Positions 1-16,700 of a stretch of DNA of 64,000 bases are shown one piece after another. Source of the stretch: Muscardinus avellanarius (lineage: Eukaryota > Chordata > Mammalia > Rodentia > Gliridae); NCBI GenBank assembly GCA_963383645.1, contig OY726578.1, positions 25,818,523 through 25,882,522 on the forward strand, written 5' to 3'. The notes under the pieces are model-generated. The model was not told the origin of the DNA. It did not search any database and saw only the letters and a list, made by a program, of their open reading frames with translations. Positions within the stretch are counted from its first letter, which is position 1, and each line of letters begins with the position of its first letter. The position numbers were made by a program, and so were the translations under genes.

Positions 1-48
1 AACAGAAACATAGGATGAGGGTTTGTGGTCATCCTAGTCTAGCCTGAC

Positions 49-1294
49 CTGCTGGGGTGACGGCCTGACTCCCTCCAGTGGGCAGCAGGCTTTGTTGTGC
101 TTGTGCCTCTGTGTGAGCAGCCACGGCAGCAGGGTGCGGTTGGTGTTCCCAATTTCCCTGAAAGATGAGGTGGACGTATCGGGTCAGCTCACTGCCCCAC
201 CCAATGGGCCACACCCCGGAGACCTCACCTTCACCCTAGGTACCCCAGGAGCCTTACTAGGCACCCCTGACGGACAGCTCAGACCACACAGTGCCTGCAC
301 AGGGCACAGGGCAGATGGCGCAGAGTGGTGCCCACACTCACTTGGCAAGCCGCTGTAGCACCTGCTCGCACTCCAGCCGCTTCCGCTCCAGCTGCTCAGT
401 GTAGGGCACTGTCCAAAGAGGGGTCACCACGTCAGCAACTCGCGCTGGTGGTGGCTCCCCCTCACCCTCCTGCCGCCTCTTCTTGGCCATGGGGTCAGCC
501 TTGGGCCTAGCCAGGCGCACACTAAGTGGGCGGCCTTTCCAGAGGGCGCCATGGAGCACCCTCAGGGCCTTGTCCCGCTCAGCGGCACTGCGGAATGTCA
601 CAAAGGCACAGGGGGGCTGCCCGAAGAGTTTGGTTTTGTGGGGCTGAAGGCCAAAGCGGCCCAAAAAGCGTCGGACATCGCTGAAGCTGGTGTGGCGAGG
701 CACGTTCTGAAGCTCGAGCTTGAAGATCTCCGAGGTGAACAGATCATCTCTAATGTAGTTGTAGAGCCCGGGCTGCAGCCCTGACCCCGAAACGGCCCCA
801 GGCCCCTCTTCTTTCTCCGGCTCCTCTTGGCACCCTGGGGCTGCTGGGCTGCTCAGGGCACTGCCGCCATCCTGGCCACAGCCCTCCATAGGCTCCGTGC
901 CCTGTGTGAAGAAATGGAATCCTGGGGCCTGACTGGCCCCGGACCCCACACCGACCCCCCAGGCCTCTACTGCACCCACTCCTCCATCTCGCTCCCCCCT
1001 TTCTTTTAGCACTGGGGGGTGAACCCAGGCGCATTCTGCTTCTGAGATACACCTTCAGGGTTTCTGTTTTGAATAGGGTCTCGCCTAGCTGCGGAGGGGC
1101 TCCTAGCTGGGCGAGGCTGGCATCGAACCTGTGACCCTCTGGGATTACAGGTGTGCGCCCCCGCGTGCAGCCGGGCTCCTCTTTCTACCCCTCCCTCCTC
1201 TGCATCCCGTCTCCTTTTCCATGGAGTCCCATCCACCCACCACCTCCTCCCCCGCCTCCCTTCACTTTACCTCGTTGTCCGGCTTCTCACTCAT
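49..1294 (-). CDS. TRMT2A: tRNA (uracil-5-)-methyltransferase homolog A, N-terminal part (exons 1-3, runs off left edge)
   Basis: The family makes 5-methyluridine at position 54 in the T-loop of tRNAs using S-adenosylmethionine. Three coding exons are visible on the minus strand: 1294-1271 (MSEKPDNE), 901-342 and 157-49. All junctions keep phase (GTAAAG donor after exon 1; acceptor ending CACACAG; GTGAGTG donor at 341; acceptor TTTCAG; GTCAGG donor at 48). About 231 residues are present out of roughly 625 expected. Residues about 68-142 form an RRM: RNP2-like LELQNV (70-75) and RNP1-like QPPCAFVTF (103-111). Exon 3 continues with NTNRTLLPWLLTQRHKHNK, the conserved linker ahead of the catalytic region. 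The methyltransferase domain itself lies outside the window. The start is chosen because it directly precedes a phase-compatible donor and matches the family N-terminus. The gene is divergent from RANBP1 and shares its CpG island. Identity is very secure; the exact transcription start is not visible. Confidence 0.95.
1009..1178 (-). repeat. B1-ID dimer SINE in TRMT2A intron 1
   Basis: Read in reverse it has the ID-type tail (complement of GGTGAACCCAGGCGCATTC) and then a B1-like segment ending at TTACAGGTGTGCGCC. It fills most of the 369-bp intron and is diverged, so it is an old insertion. Confidence 0.75.
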
Positions 1295-1924
1295 AGTCGC
1301 GGCCCCGAGAGGACCGCCGCGGTGCCTCGCCCCGGTGCTGTGACGCAGTCGGTGCTCAGACAGCACGTGCGGCTCCGCTTCGAACTGGGGCAGGATTCGA
1401 ACCCTCGAAGGCCGGGCTGGACCTCGGCGTGGGTCTGCACCGCCCGCCCGCCCAGCGGCTCTGAGTCCGCCAGCGGCGCGCCGCCCGGGCCGCGCCTCTC
1501 TGTGGTCCTGGCTTCCGTCGACGTCATCGGCACGCGCCGGGCCGAGCCCCCACGCCGGCCGAGGGCGCCGGCAACAGGGTCGCGCGCGGCCGGTTGGACG
1601 GAAGTGCGCGCGGGGGCCGCCGGGAGGCGCGCGCCCAGGCTGACGGCGCGCCGGGCATGCGCGGCGGCGTTTTGGCGGGAAGCGCGGGGCGGGCCGGACA
1701 ATGAGTGTCCGCTTCCGGAGCCAATAAAGCTGCGCTGGCTTTGAATCGCGGCGCGCTTCCCGCCGCCGGGGTCAGGGGTCGGGGTTCGGGTCGCGGGGCG
1801 GAGGAAAGAGCGGCGGGCGGCGGGCGGCGGGCGCCGGCGCCAGACGCGGAGGAAGGAGCCACGACCAGCCGCCTGAGGCCGCGGAGCCAGCGAGCACCGA
1901 GCCAGCCGAGCCGCCGCCGCGCCC

Positions 1925-8509
<6,585 letters not shown>

Positions 8510-8779
8510 GTCGTCTTTAATTTTCCTTTTCTTTGTCCCTTTCCTCTTCTATTTCTTTTTTAAATTTTGCCCTTCCCCTCCTTTTGGGTTTGTTTTTATT
8601 CTGTTTTGTTTTCACAAGGGATTTTATATAAAGAACTGAATTCCAACATTCAGATTTTTTTTAAGTTTTTACCCTGTCGAAGATGACTTGAGAAAATCCA
8701 TTCCCCAGTCATGAAAATGTACTGTGCTAACTTTCTTTTCCATAGTGGAAACACTTATTTATAGTCATCAGAAATAGCG

Positions 8780-8785
8780 AATAAA
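8780..8785 (+). terminator. RANBP1 polyadenylation signal
   Basis: A canonical AATAAA lies 271 bp after the stop codon, in a T-rich then AT-rich 3'UTR (8510-8800). The cleavage site is probably near 8800. Confidence 0.85.
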
Positions 8786-8805
8786 CAACGCACTTGAAAC
8801 CTGGA

Positions 8806-9295
8806 GCCCAGGCGGCCTGCGTGTGTGCTCCCATGTTGTGGTGCTGCCGGCCTCCGCCCGCTCCCGGCAGCCACCTGTGTGCTGTGAGCGAGTGTGTCTG
8901 CGTCCTCACGTCCCTGTCTGCCGCCCAAGAGACACCTGTGGGTTGGTGGCGGCGTGGCCTGCGGTGTAGCTGAGGTGTGCCCGTACTTGCGGCCTGAGCA
9001 GCTGCCGCTTTGCACTGTGGTGAGGGCAGGCGGGCTGGGGAGGGGGAGGAGGAAGACCATGGGTGCCTTGCTGCGGCTCAGGGAGGCAGCAGCCAGCTGA
9101 GGCGGGCGGTGGTGGCCTGTTAGTAGAGCCGCGGGCGGAGGGGGGGGGTTTAGGTGGTGTCAGATGGGATTCGCCCATGGAAGTCCTGTTGTCCCGCCAC
9201 ATGCTCAGCGAGCCCCGTCCGCTCTGGGCCTCCTGGACTAAAGTCTAAGCTCACATTGTTGGTCCGCAGCATCTGCAGTAGTGCTCGTGCCCATT
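8806..9295. other. Intergenic, no feature seen
   Basis: GC-rich unique sequence after the RANBP1 3' end. No splice-supported reading frame or repeat was recognised. Confidence 0.5.
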
Positions 9296-9486
9296 TGGCA
9301 GGGGATTGGGTCCAGGGGCCTCTGCCTCCAGGCTACATCCCCAGCCCACTTTTTTATTTTTGGTTTCCTAACAGTCTTGTTAGGTTGCTGAGTCTCACCA
9401 CTTGCTGGGCGGCTGTCCTCGATCCTGCAATCCTGTTTCAACCTCCCAAGTACAGGATTACAGGTGTGTGCCACCAGGTCTGGCTG
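9296..9486 (-). repeat. Diverged B1-ID dimer SINE, reverse
   Basis: An inverted tail (GGCAGGGGATTGGGTCCAGG) and an inverted B1 ending TTACAGGTGTGTGCCACC. Confidence 0.7.
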
Positions 9487-9598
9487 CAGTCTAAATAAAA
9501 AGATGCTTTCAGGCATGCTGTTCAGGGGTCAGGTTGTAAAATGGGCCATCTCTGCACATTCCTTACAGGGAGAAGGAGTTTTGGTCTCTTGAGAGGCT

Positions 9599-9825
9599 TT
9601 TTTTTTTTTTTTTTTTTTGGGTGGTACTGGGGGTAGAACCCAGAGGAAGTATACCTCTGGGGTATACTTCCAGACCTATTTTATACTTTATTTGGAAACA
9701 GGGTCTCACTAAGTTGCTGAGAGCCTCACTAAGTAGCTGAGGCTGGCTTTGAACCTGTGCGATCCTCCTGTCTCAGCCTCCTAAACGCAGGGATTACAAG
9801 CGTGCGCCACCACGCCTGGCTCTTG
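9599..9825 (-). repeat. B1-ID dimer SINE, reverse, young
   Basis: A 20-base T-run precedes GGTGGTACTGGGGGTAGAAC. The linker CCAGACCTATTTTATACTT and the intact head ACAAGCGTGCGCCACCACG mark the GGTGGTACTGGGG sublineage. A short GAAGTATACCTCTGGGGTAT stretch is a local internal duplication. Confidence 0.88.
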
Positions 9826-9845
9826 AGAAGCCTTTAAAGTAGTCC

Positions 9846-10046
9846 TGAGCTGGCATGGTGGGGCACGCTTGTAATCCCAGCATTCAGGAGGTGAGAAAGG
9901 AGAACTGAGGTTCGTGGCCAGCCTCAGGGACTTAGTGAAGCCCTCTGCACTTAGTGAGACCCGGTTTCAAAACAATAAAAAATAGGGCAGGGGGTGTAGG
10001 TCAGAGGTCGAATGCCCCTGGGTTCCATCCCCAGACCTGCAAAATA
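9846..10046 (+). repeat. B1-ID dimer SINE
   Basis: Head GGGGCACGCTTGTAATCCCA, linker AAAAAATAGGGCAGGGGGTG, tail GGGTTCCATCCCCAGACCTG. It lies head to head with the preceding inverted copy. Confidence 0.88.
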
Positions 10047-10763
10047 AAGTAGTCCTGATGGTCATGAAGTGTCATGGTGTGACGGAGAAATGGGAGCTGT
10101 GTTAGCCCTGTTGTCCATGGGCAGCACTGAGCTAAGACCTTCCTCACACTGGCTAGAGGGGCTCAGGCTTGGCCTGGGGCAGCTTGCTCTTACACCCACC
10201 GGGGGTCAGGAGGGCACCCGCCACGCCTGGTGCTGCTCACTGCTCTGCCTTTGGCTGGGGTCTTCTACTGGGTGTTCTGTGCAGCCCCGTGTGCCCTGTT
10301 CAAGCATCAGCTCTTGTTCACTCTGGGGTGACTTCCAAACAGCTGCCCTGTGTTAAGACCCCCCGGAGGCGGCACCAGCTTCCTCAGTTGCACCTAGTCC
10401 GCCGGGGCCCTGGAGTGACCTTGGCTTCTCTGGGGCCCGAAGCCTTGAGTGGCCTGGACGCTCACAGGCAGAGGAGCCAGGTGGATGCACACCTAGCTGC
10501 CCCGTGCTGGAGCGGTCACTCCGTTTCAGCATCGGCAGGTGTGTAACGTGGCCTTTGCTTTGGGTTCCATAGGCCTACCTCCAGGCCGACTTCCTTCATC
10601 TTGGGGTGGGAGAAGTGTCTCAAGGGGGAGTTCCCTCGGCGGCGGGGACACCGCCAGCAGTTGTTGACAGTGCTGGCACACGATGCGCTGTGGAGGGGGC
10701 CGCGGGCCAGGTGAGGGTTCCCGAGGTTCCTGCGCACGCTGTCCAGCCTGGTATGTCTGATGG
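10047..10763. other. Intergenic, no feature seen
   Basis: Unique sequence of moderate to high GC content. Open stretches on both strands lack plausible splice or start context. Confidence 0.5.
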
Positions 10764-11010
10764 CGAGCCAGATGGGTGTGCTAACAGCTGGTGCACCCCT
10801 GTACTCCAGCACCTGGAGGCTGAGATGGGAGGGTCCTAGGCTCGAGGCCCGCATGCAGTAGCTTAGACTTTCAAAATAAAAAGGGCTAACTTATGAAGGA
10901 CACCGTCCCGTAATGAGTGAAGTCTCAGAATACTGTACTGTAGCTGGTGGCGCAGGCCTGGAATCTCAGTGCGCGGGAGGCTAAGACAGGAAGATGGAAG
11001 GCTCACTTAC
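10764..11010 (+). repeat. Two partial B1-type SINE heads
   Basis: Fragments at about 10764-10885 (CTGGTGCACCCCTGTACTCC to AAAATAAAAAGGG) and 10937-11010 (GTAGCTGGTGGCGCAGGCCT) have no complete ID tail. Confidence 0.6.
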
Positions 11011-11111
11011 TCTTCTGTGGCATGGCTCCATCCTGCCCAGGAAGTGATCGGTCCGTCCCCCAGCACACGCACATCGTGTCCAGCGCTCATTCACCCGACG
11101 CTTGGCTTCAT

Positions 11112-11400
11112 GTTTGTGGTATGGGGACTGAACCCAGGAGCATTCTACCTCCCAGGCACACCCCCAGCCCTTTTTTATTCTTTATTTTGAAATAGGGTCT
11201 CACTAAGTTGCAGGTGGCTACAAACCTGAGCTCCTGTCTCAGCCTCCTAAATACTGGATTAGAAGCAAGTACCACCATGCTGTTTATTTTTAATTCTTGA
11301 AATAGAGTCTTGCTGAATTGCAGAGGCTGGCCTTGAACCTGCAATCCTGTCTGAGCCTCCCCAATACTGGGACTGCAGGCTTGCACCACCATGTCTGCAC
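11112..11400 (-). repeat. B1-ID dimer SINE plus a second B1 monomer, reverse
   Basis: 11112-11283 is a full inverted dimer. 11284-11400 is a further inverted B1 monomer (CTTGAAATAGAGTCTTGCTG to TTGCACCACCATG). Confidence 0.8.
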
Positions 11401-11522
11401 CCTTATTTTAATAATGTTCCAAAGAGCAAAGTAGTGGTCCTGGCAATTCAGATATGCCAGAGAACCTGGAAAGTGTTTCCTGTAAGTGAAAAGGTGAAAG
11501 TTGTCTAAGAGGGTTATGTTAA

Positions 11523-11738
11523 GAGCTGGGCGTGGTAGGCACGCTTGTAATCCCCGCGCTTGGGAGGTTGAGATAGGAGGATGGCATAGGTTCCAAGCCG
11601 GCTCAGCTACTGAGTGAGGCTCTCAGCAACTTAGTGAGACCCTGTTTCCAAATAAATACAAAATAGGTCTGGGAGTATAGTTAGGAGGTAGAAAGCCTCT
11701 GGGTTCCACCTCCAGTCTCCCCCCACCTCCCAAAAAAG
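11523..11738 (+). repeat. B1-ID dimer SINE
   Basis: Head GGTAGGCACGCTTGTAATCC, linker TACAAAATAGGTCTGGGAG, tail GGGTTCCACCTCCAGTC. Confidence 0.8.
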
Positions 11739-11794
11739 GGCTACGTTGGTAAGATCTACAGCACTATACATGCACACAGACGCGCACACACATC

Positions 11795-11960
11795 TTTTGG
11801 GGGATACTAGGGATTGAACTTGGGAATCTTACGTCTAAGCTACACCCCAGCCCTATTTTTTTAACTTGGAAGTGGTCTCACTGAGTTGCGGAGGCTGGTC
11901 TCAAACCTGTGTCCTTCTGTCAGTAGCTGGTTGTAGGCGAGCACCCTGTGCCCGGCTCTG
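11795..11960 (-). repeat. Diverged B1-ID dimer SINE, reverse
   Basis: Inverted tail GATACTAGGGATTGAACTTG and a shortened inverted B1 head. Confidence 0.7.
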
Positions 11961-12651
11961 GGTTGTCCAGCTGTTGGGCTGGCTTTGCTGTGACCCGCTC
12001 TGCCCAGTTATATCTACATTAATGAGGGAGCGCACCAAGGCCAACACTTCTTCCTGTGATCAGCATTTGGCATTTTCTGCATGGTTGTTCTTCAGTGGAG
12101 GAAGGTGACTGCCGTAATCTAAAAGACATAGGAAGACTGACTGGAGGTTTTCCTTGGAGATTTGGGGTTCAGCCCTGTGAGGCAGGGACTCTGGGCGTGG
12201 CAGTCTGAGCGGAAAGGCTTTTCTCAGCTGGAAGGCAGAGGGGGGAGGAGGAGCCACTTGTAGCCCAGGACACGCCCCCACCAGCCCACCTCTCCCGGGC
12301 CCTGAATGGGAGCAGGCTTGCTCAGTCACTCCCCTGGCGCCATGGCGTGTGGTCGGCGCTGGGTCCTCCTGGGGACCCTCGTGATGGGGCAGCGTAGGGT
12401 CAGCCTCCGTGTCAGGGTGGCTGCCCCTCATCTGGGAAGGGGCCCCCAAGCTTCCCACTGGAGGCCACAGGGGAGAGGACAGGTGCCTGCTTTGGGCTCT
12501 CCACTGTGCCCTCCATCAGTGCCCCGCGCCGCGCTTCCTGGAGTGGGACGACTCCCTGAGCCGTTTGGGAGGGAGCCCATTCCCCTTCCAGCTGTTGGAC
12601 GCTGGCTGCGTTGGGGGCCCTGACTCGGCCCACAGCCAGCCCTAGGTTGCT
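11961..12651. other. Intergenic, no feature seen
   Basis: Unique GC-rich sequence; no gene or repeat recognised. Confidence 0.5.
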
Positions 12652-12825
12652 AGCTGGGTGCATCACAAGACAAAGATAGCCTATAATCTCAGCTACTTGA
12701 GAGGTGGAGGCAGGAGGATCACAAGCTTGAGGCCAGCCTGGGCCACAGACTCTAAAAACAAACAGCGACTGGGATATAGTTCATGGTGGAAGTCCTGCTT
12801 TAATCTACACCCCACCATAAGCAGG
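12652..12825 (+). repeat. Old B1-ID-like SINE
   Basis: Contains CCTATAATCTCAGCTACTTG and GAGGCCAGCCTGGGCCAC; the tail is badly decayed. Confidence 0.6.
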
Positions 12826-13029
12826 CCAAGGGTTGTGCCGCAGGCAGGAGGAGGTGGCTGCTGAGCTCTGGGTCCCGCTGCTGCGGAGGAGCCTGGGAGG
12901 ACGAGGCCCCAGCGATCCCCTCAAGGTTAGGGTTTGGGTTTCTGGAGAGGCACGCTTTTGCTGGGAGGCAGTGGGACTTGGTTGAGGTCCAGGTCCGGCC
13001 CAGCCCACCTCCCGTAGTCCCTGCCCTCT

Positions 13030-13730
13030 GCCCCGGTCCACCTTAAGCAGCAGCGCTGGCCCAGGCGGGTGGGGTCTCCTGCCAGGAGCCTGCGCCCTGG
13101 CCTGTCCAGGGCCCGGGAGACCAGCAGCCCCCCCCCCCCCCCAGGGCACCCTGCTCGGGGAGGCGCCCTGGGCTCTGCCGCCACACACCCGGCTGACCTG
13201 GCCGGGAGCAGGGCTCCTGCGGGGTCCAGCCCAGTGGCCAGAGGACTGAGAGGTGGCCCCAGCAGTGTCACGCCCCACCCCACCATCGTGAACGCGGGGG
13301 GAGGGGGCTCGGGAGGAGAGGGGTCCACGCCCAGCTGTGCTCGCGAGAGCGGCCCAGGAGGGGCCAGCCGCACGCTGCCGCCCTCGGCTGCAGGCGCAGG
13401 GGCTGGCCCCTCCGACCGCCGACCCGGAGGTCGCAGGACGCCTGCGTGGCCGCCCCGCCCGCAGCCCGGTCCACCTTAAGGGGCGCGCTGACATCAGCGC
13501 GCCGCCGCCGCGGGGTGGGATCTCCTCCCCTCCCCCGCCGGCCCTGCGCGTCCAGCCGCCGCCCGCTGGCCCTGGGGAGGGATGCGGCGGCGCGGCGCCC
13601 AGGATGCCCCGCAGCCCCGGGACGCGCCTCAAACCCGCCAAGTACATCCCGGTGGCCACGGCCGCGGCGCTGCTGGTCGGCTCCAGCACCCTCTTCTTCG
13701 TGTTCACGTGAGTGCGGCGGGGCCGGGCAG
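13030..13730 (+). promoter_or_regulatory. ZDHHC8 CpG-island promoter and 5' leader
   Basis: Dense CpG and C-runs (13128-13142) surround the first ZDHHC8 coding exon. A 10-bp-arm inverted repeat, GGCGCGCTGA/TCAGCGCGCC with CA spacer (13482-13503), holds a CRE-like TGACATCA at its centre. The 15-mer CCGGTCCACCTTAAG occurs at 13033-13047 and again at 13466-13480. An upstream ATG at 13582 opens an overlapping frame. Confidence 0.75.
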
Positions 13731-16700
13731 GGGCGGGGGCCAGGCCGCCCGGCCTGGTGGACAGGGCGCCCTGGTGGACAGGGTGCCGGGGTGGACAGGG
13801 CGCGGCGCGCTCCGGGGCAGAAAGGGCCGTGCGGCGGCTGGGCATGGTGTTGTGCCAGGGCGGCCCTGGGTGTGGCTGCAGCCCTTCCCTGCCCGGCTCA
13901 CAGGGAACTGGACTGCCTGAGCCGCTGGCCCTCCCTGCAGGCGTGGGCGCTGGCGCTGCCCCAGGCCAAGTTGTCGCGTAGGTGTGGCCTGGCCTGCGTG
14001 CCACTTGCTTGCTGGGCAGCGCTGGCCGCTGGTCACCGGGTCTGGATGGGTTCTCTGCTCTCCGGTGGCCTCCTCCGGAAGACCCCGTGACCATCACACT
14101 TTGAAGAAACCGGCCAGGCTGCACCCCCGGGACAGAAAGCTACCTAGTGTGCCTCCGGCTGCCTACGGGGTCACCAGGACCTTCAAGGCCAAGCCTCCTC
14201 CGGTGGTAGGAGAGTAGTTGTAGGCCGGTGGCCTCAGCTTCAACTCCTTCTCCCACTGGCAGCCCGGAGTGACCTCCCTCCGTCGTCCTGGGGCCACCGC
14301 AGGGATCCAGGGCTGGGGCTCCAGGCTTCCCTTGTGAGGGTCTTTGACCACTCACCCCCTTCCACAAGTGCGAGGCCTGGACAAGGCCCAGGTGGGCAGA
14401 GCGTTGGACACCTGTTCCCAGGTGGGCGGCCTCTGCCTGGAGTGAGCCTGGGTGGGCCTGGTGTCCTCTGGCCCTCTAGGAGCGGGGGCAGCAGCAGTGT
14501 GTCCAGCTGGTCTGAATCGGAGCCTCTGGAGGCGGAGAGTCCCTACCTGGAGGCTGGGGATGGGTGGGAGCCGCAAGCTGCCAAGAGCGGTTAAAAAAGG
14601 CCTGTGTGGATGGGCTTATTTCTGGCTGTGGAGCCAGCTTGTTCTAGTGACTCTCCTGCTGCTCACCGTGGGGCAGAGAGGGAGGGCGAGTGTGGGCGCC
14701 CGTAGGGGACACATCTCCTACAGGGCTTCTGGAAGGCGGGGGGCTGCGGGGTCCCAGTCCCCAAGTGCACTCAGTGCCTTTCCTTGTAACTTTATGGAGA
14801 ACTTGGGAAACGTCGGGAAAATAAGTTTTGTCTTTTTTTTTTAAAGATTGAACCTAGTGCATTCCCCTTCCAAGCTCTATCTCCAGCCGCCCTCCCCCCT
14901 GTTATTTATTTATTTATTTATTTATTTTTTGCAGTACTGGGATTGAACCCAGGGGCATGCTGCCTCCAGCCCTATGTTTTGTTCTTTATTTTGAAACAGG
15001 GTCTCCCTAAGTTGCTGAAAACTGGCCTTGAACCTGGAATCCTCCTGCTCGGCCTCCCAGGTACTGGGATTGTTCTTGTAAGAACAGTGCTGCTCTTGAG
15101 AAGTGGGGCTCCCTCTGGGAGCAGCACCCTGACCCTGGGCAGCCAGTTCTGACCTTGCTGGCCTTGCACCTGGGAGAAGGTGCACTGTGTGTTCCCATGG
15201 CAGCTGGGAACACGGTGCTCTTGGGTCCCATTATGGAGGCCGTCTAGTGAGGCTTGGTGGCTAGGGGTTGAGGTCCCTGGTGGACCCAGTGACTGCTGGG
15301 GACGGGACCCTAGCCTGTCCTGCCCTGGCCCTTCTGGGCTCCTCTTGGTGGCTGTGTGTGTGTGAGACTGTGGTGCTGAGAATTGAACCCAGGGGCATTC
15401 TACCTCCAAGCTAAACTCCCAACCCTATTTTAATTTTCTTCTTCTTCTTTTTTTTTTTTCGGTGGTACTGGGGTTCCTGGAAACCCTTCTACCTCCAGGC
15501 TATGCTCCCAGACACCTATGTTTTATATTTTTATTTGGAAACAGGGTCTCTTAAGCCAGTGAGGCTGGCTTTGAACCTGTGCGATCCTCCTGTCTCCGCC
15601 TCCCAAGCGCAGAGATTAGGAGCGTGCGCCACCACGCCCGGCTTTATTTTCTTTTGAAACAGGGTCTTGCAAAGTTGAGAGTCTCACTACTTGCTGAGTC
15701 TGGCCTTGAACCTGCGATCCTCCTGTCTCAGCCTCCCAAGTACTGGCCTTATAAGCATGCGCCACCATGCCTGGCTAGTGGCTCAGTTTTTGAGACAGTG
15801 GGCCCGCCATGTCCATCTGGTTAAATGGGGCTTTGGGCAGAGCTGGTGGCCATGCAGGTTGTGTGTCCTTCCCAGGATAGGCCTCTTGCCCTCAACAGCT
15901 TCTTCCTGCCCCGTGTCTGGGCTCAGGCACACCACACTTTAGACAGGGGCCCGGGAAGGGAGCGGCTCCTCACCATGCCGTCAGGGCCTGCACAAGGCTC
16001 CCTTCTTCTCAGTTCCTGGGACTTGATCAGATGGTGTCAATAGCCCCAGGTCCCCTCTCTCTACTCAGGAAATGTGAGTTACCCCCTCAGGGTAGATGCC
16101 ACCCCTGTCCCATGACTCCTGGTGTCTCACAAGGTGGGGAGCCCCAGGACCCCAACCCCAGCAGGCCGTCCACATACTAGGACAGGCTGGGATGGGACGC
16201 GCCTTCTTTGAGCGAGCCCAGTGTGAGGCAGGCCCTCGTAGCCTCCTCCAGGAAGCCTCCCTGGGCTCCTGCTCCCAGAGCCCTCACCATAGTATGGCCG
16301 ATCCCGGAGCTGGGTTGGGCTGTCTTATCTGTTTGGGGCGTCCGATTGGTGCGGCTGGTCCCCAGGTGTCCCCGGGCCCTGTCTACCTTGGCGGCACGGC
16401 AGGCAGACTGGCCTGGGACCCAGGCTAGGTCATGGAAGTGGGTCTGAGGCCTCCTGGGGAAGGGCCTGGGATGGAAACTGAACTCCCCTGTGTGTGCGTG
16501 TGGCCTGAGGCCTCCCGCTGCCTGAGTCCGTGTCCCCTTCTGTCCAGGTGTCTGTAGGGATCACACAGGTGGCCTGCGAGGACCAAGGGCAGAATGGCTG
16601 CAGACCCATCCCCCCACGGGCCAGAGCAACTCTCAAATGCAAACAGCGTTAATGAAGAACCTGATTTAAATGAAAACGTCTGAGTTGAAATTTTCCGTTC

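Noticed and set aside
1386..1420. tRNA gene on the minus strand, suggested by GGTTCGAATCC
   Set aside because: There is a B-box-like T-loop only. No A box, acceptor stem or cloverleaf can be built in the 75 bases around it.
12805..14124. 439-codon minus-strand frame over the ZDHHC8 promoter
   Set aside because: It is antisense to a CpG island and first exon; the Pro/Arg/Gly-rich composition is the usual by-product of high GC. No domain is recognised.
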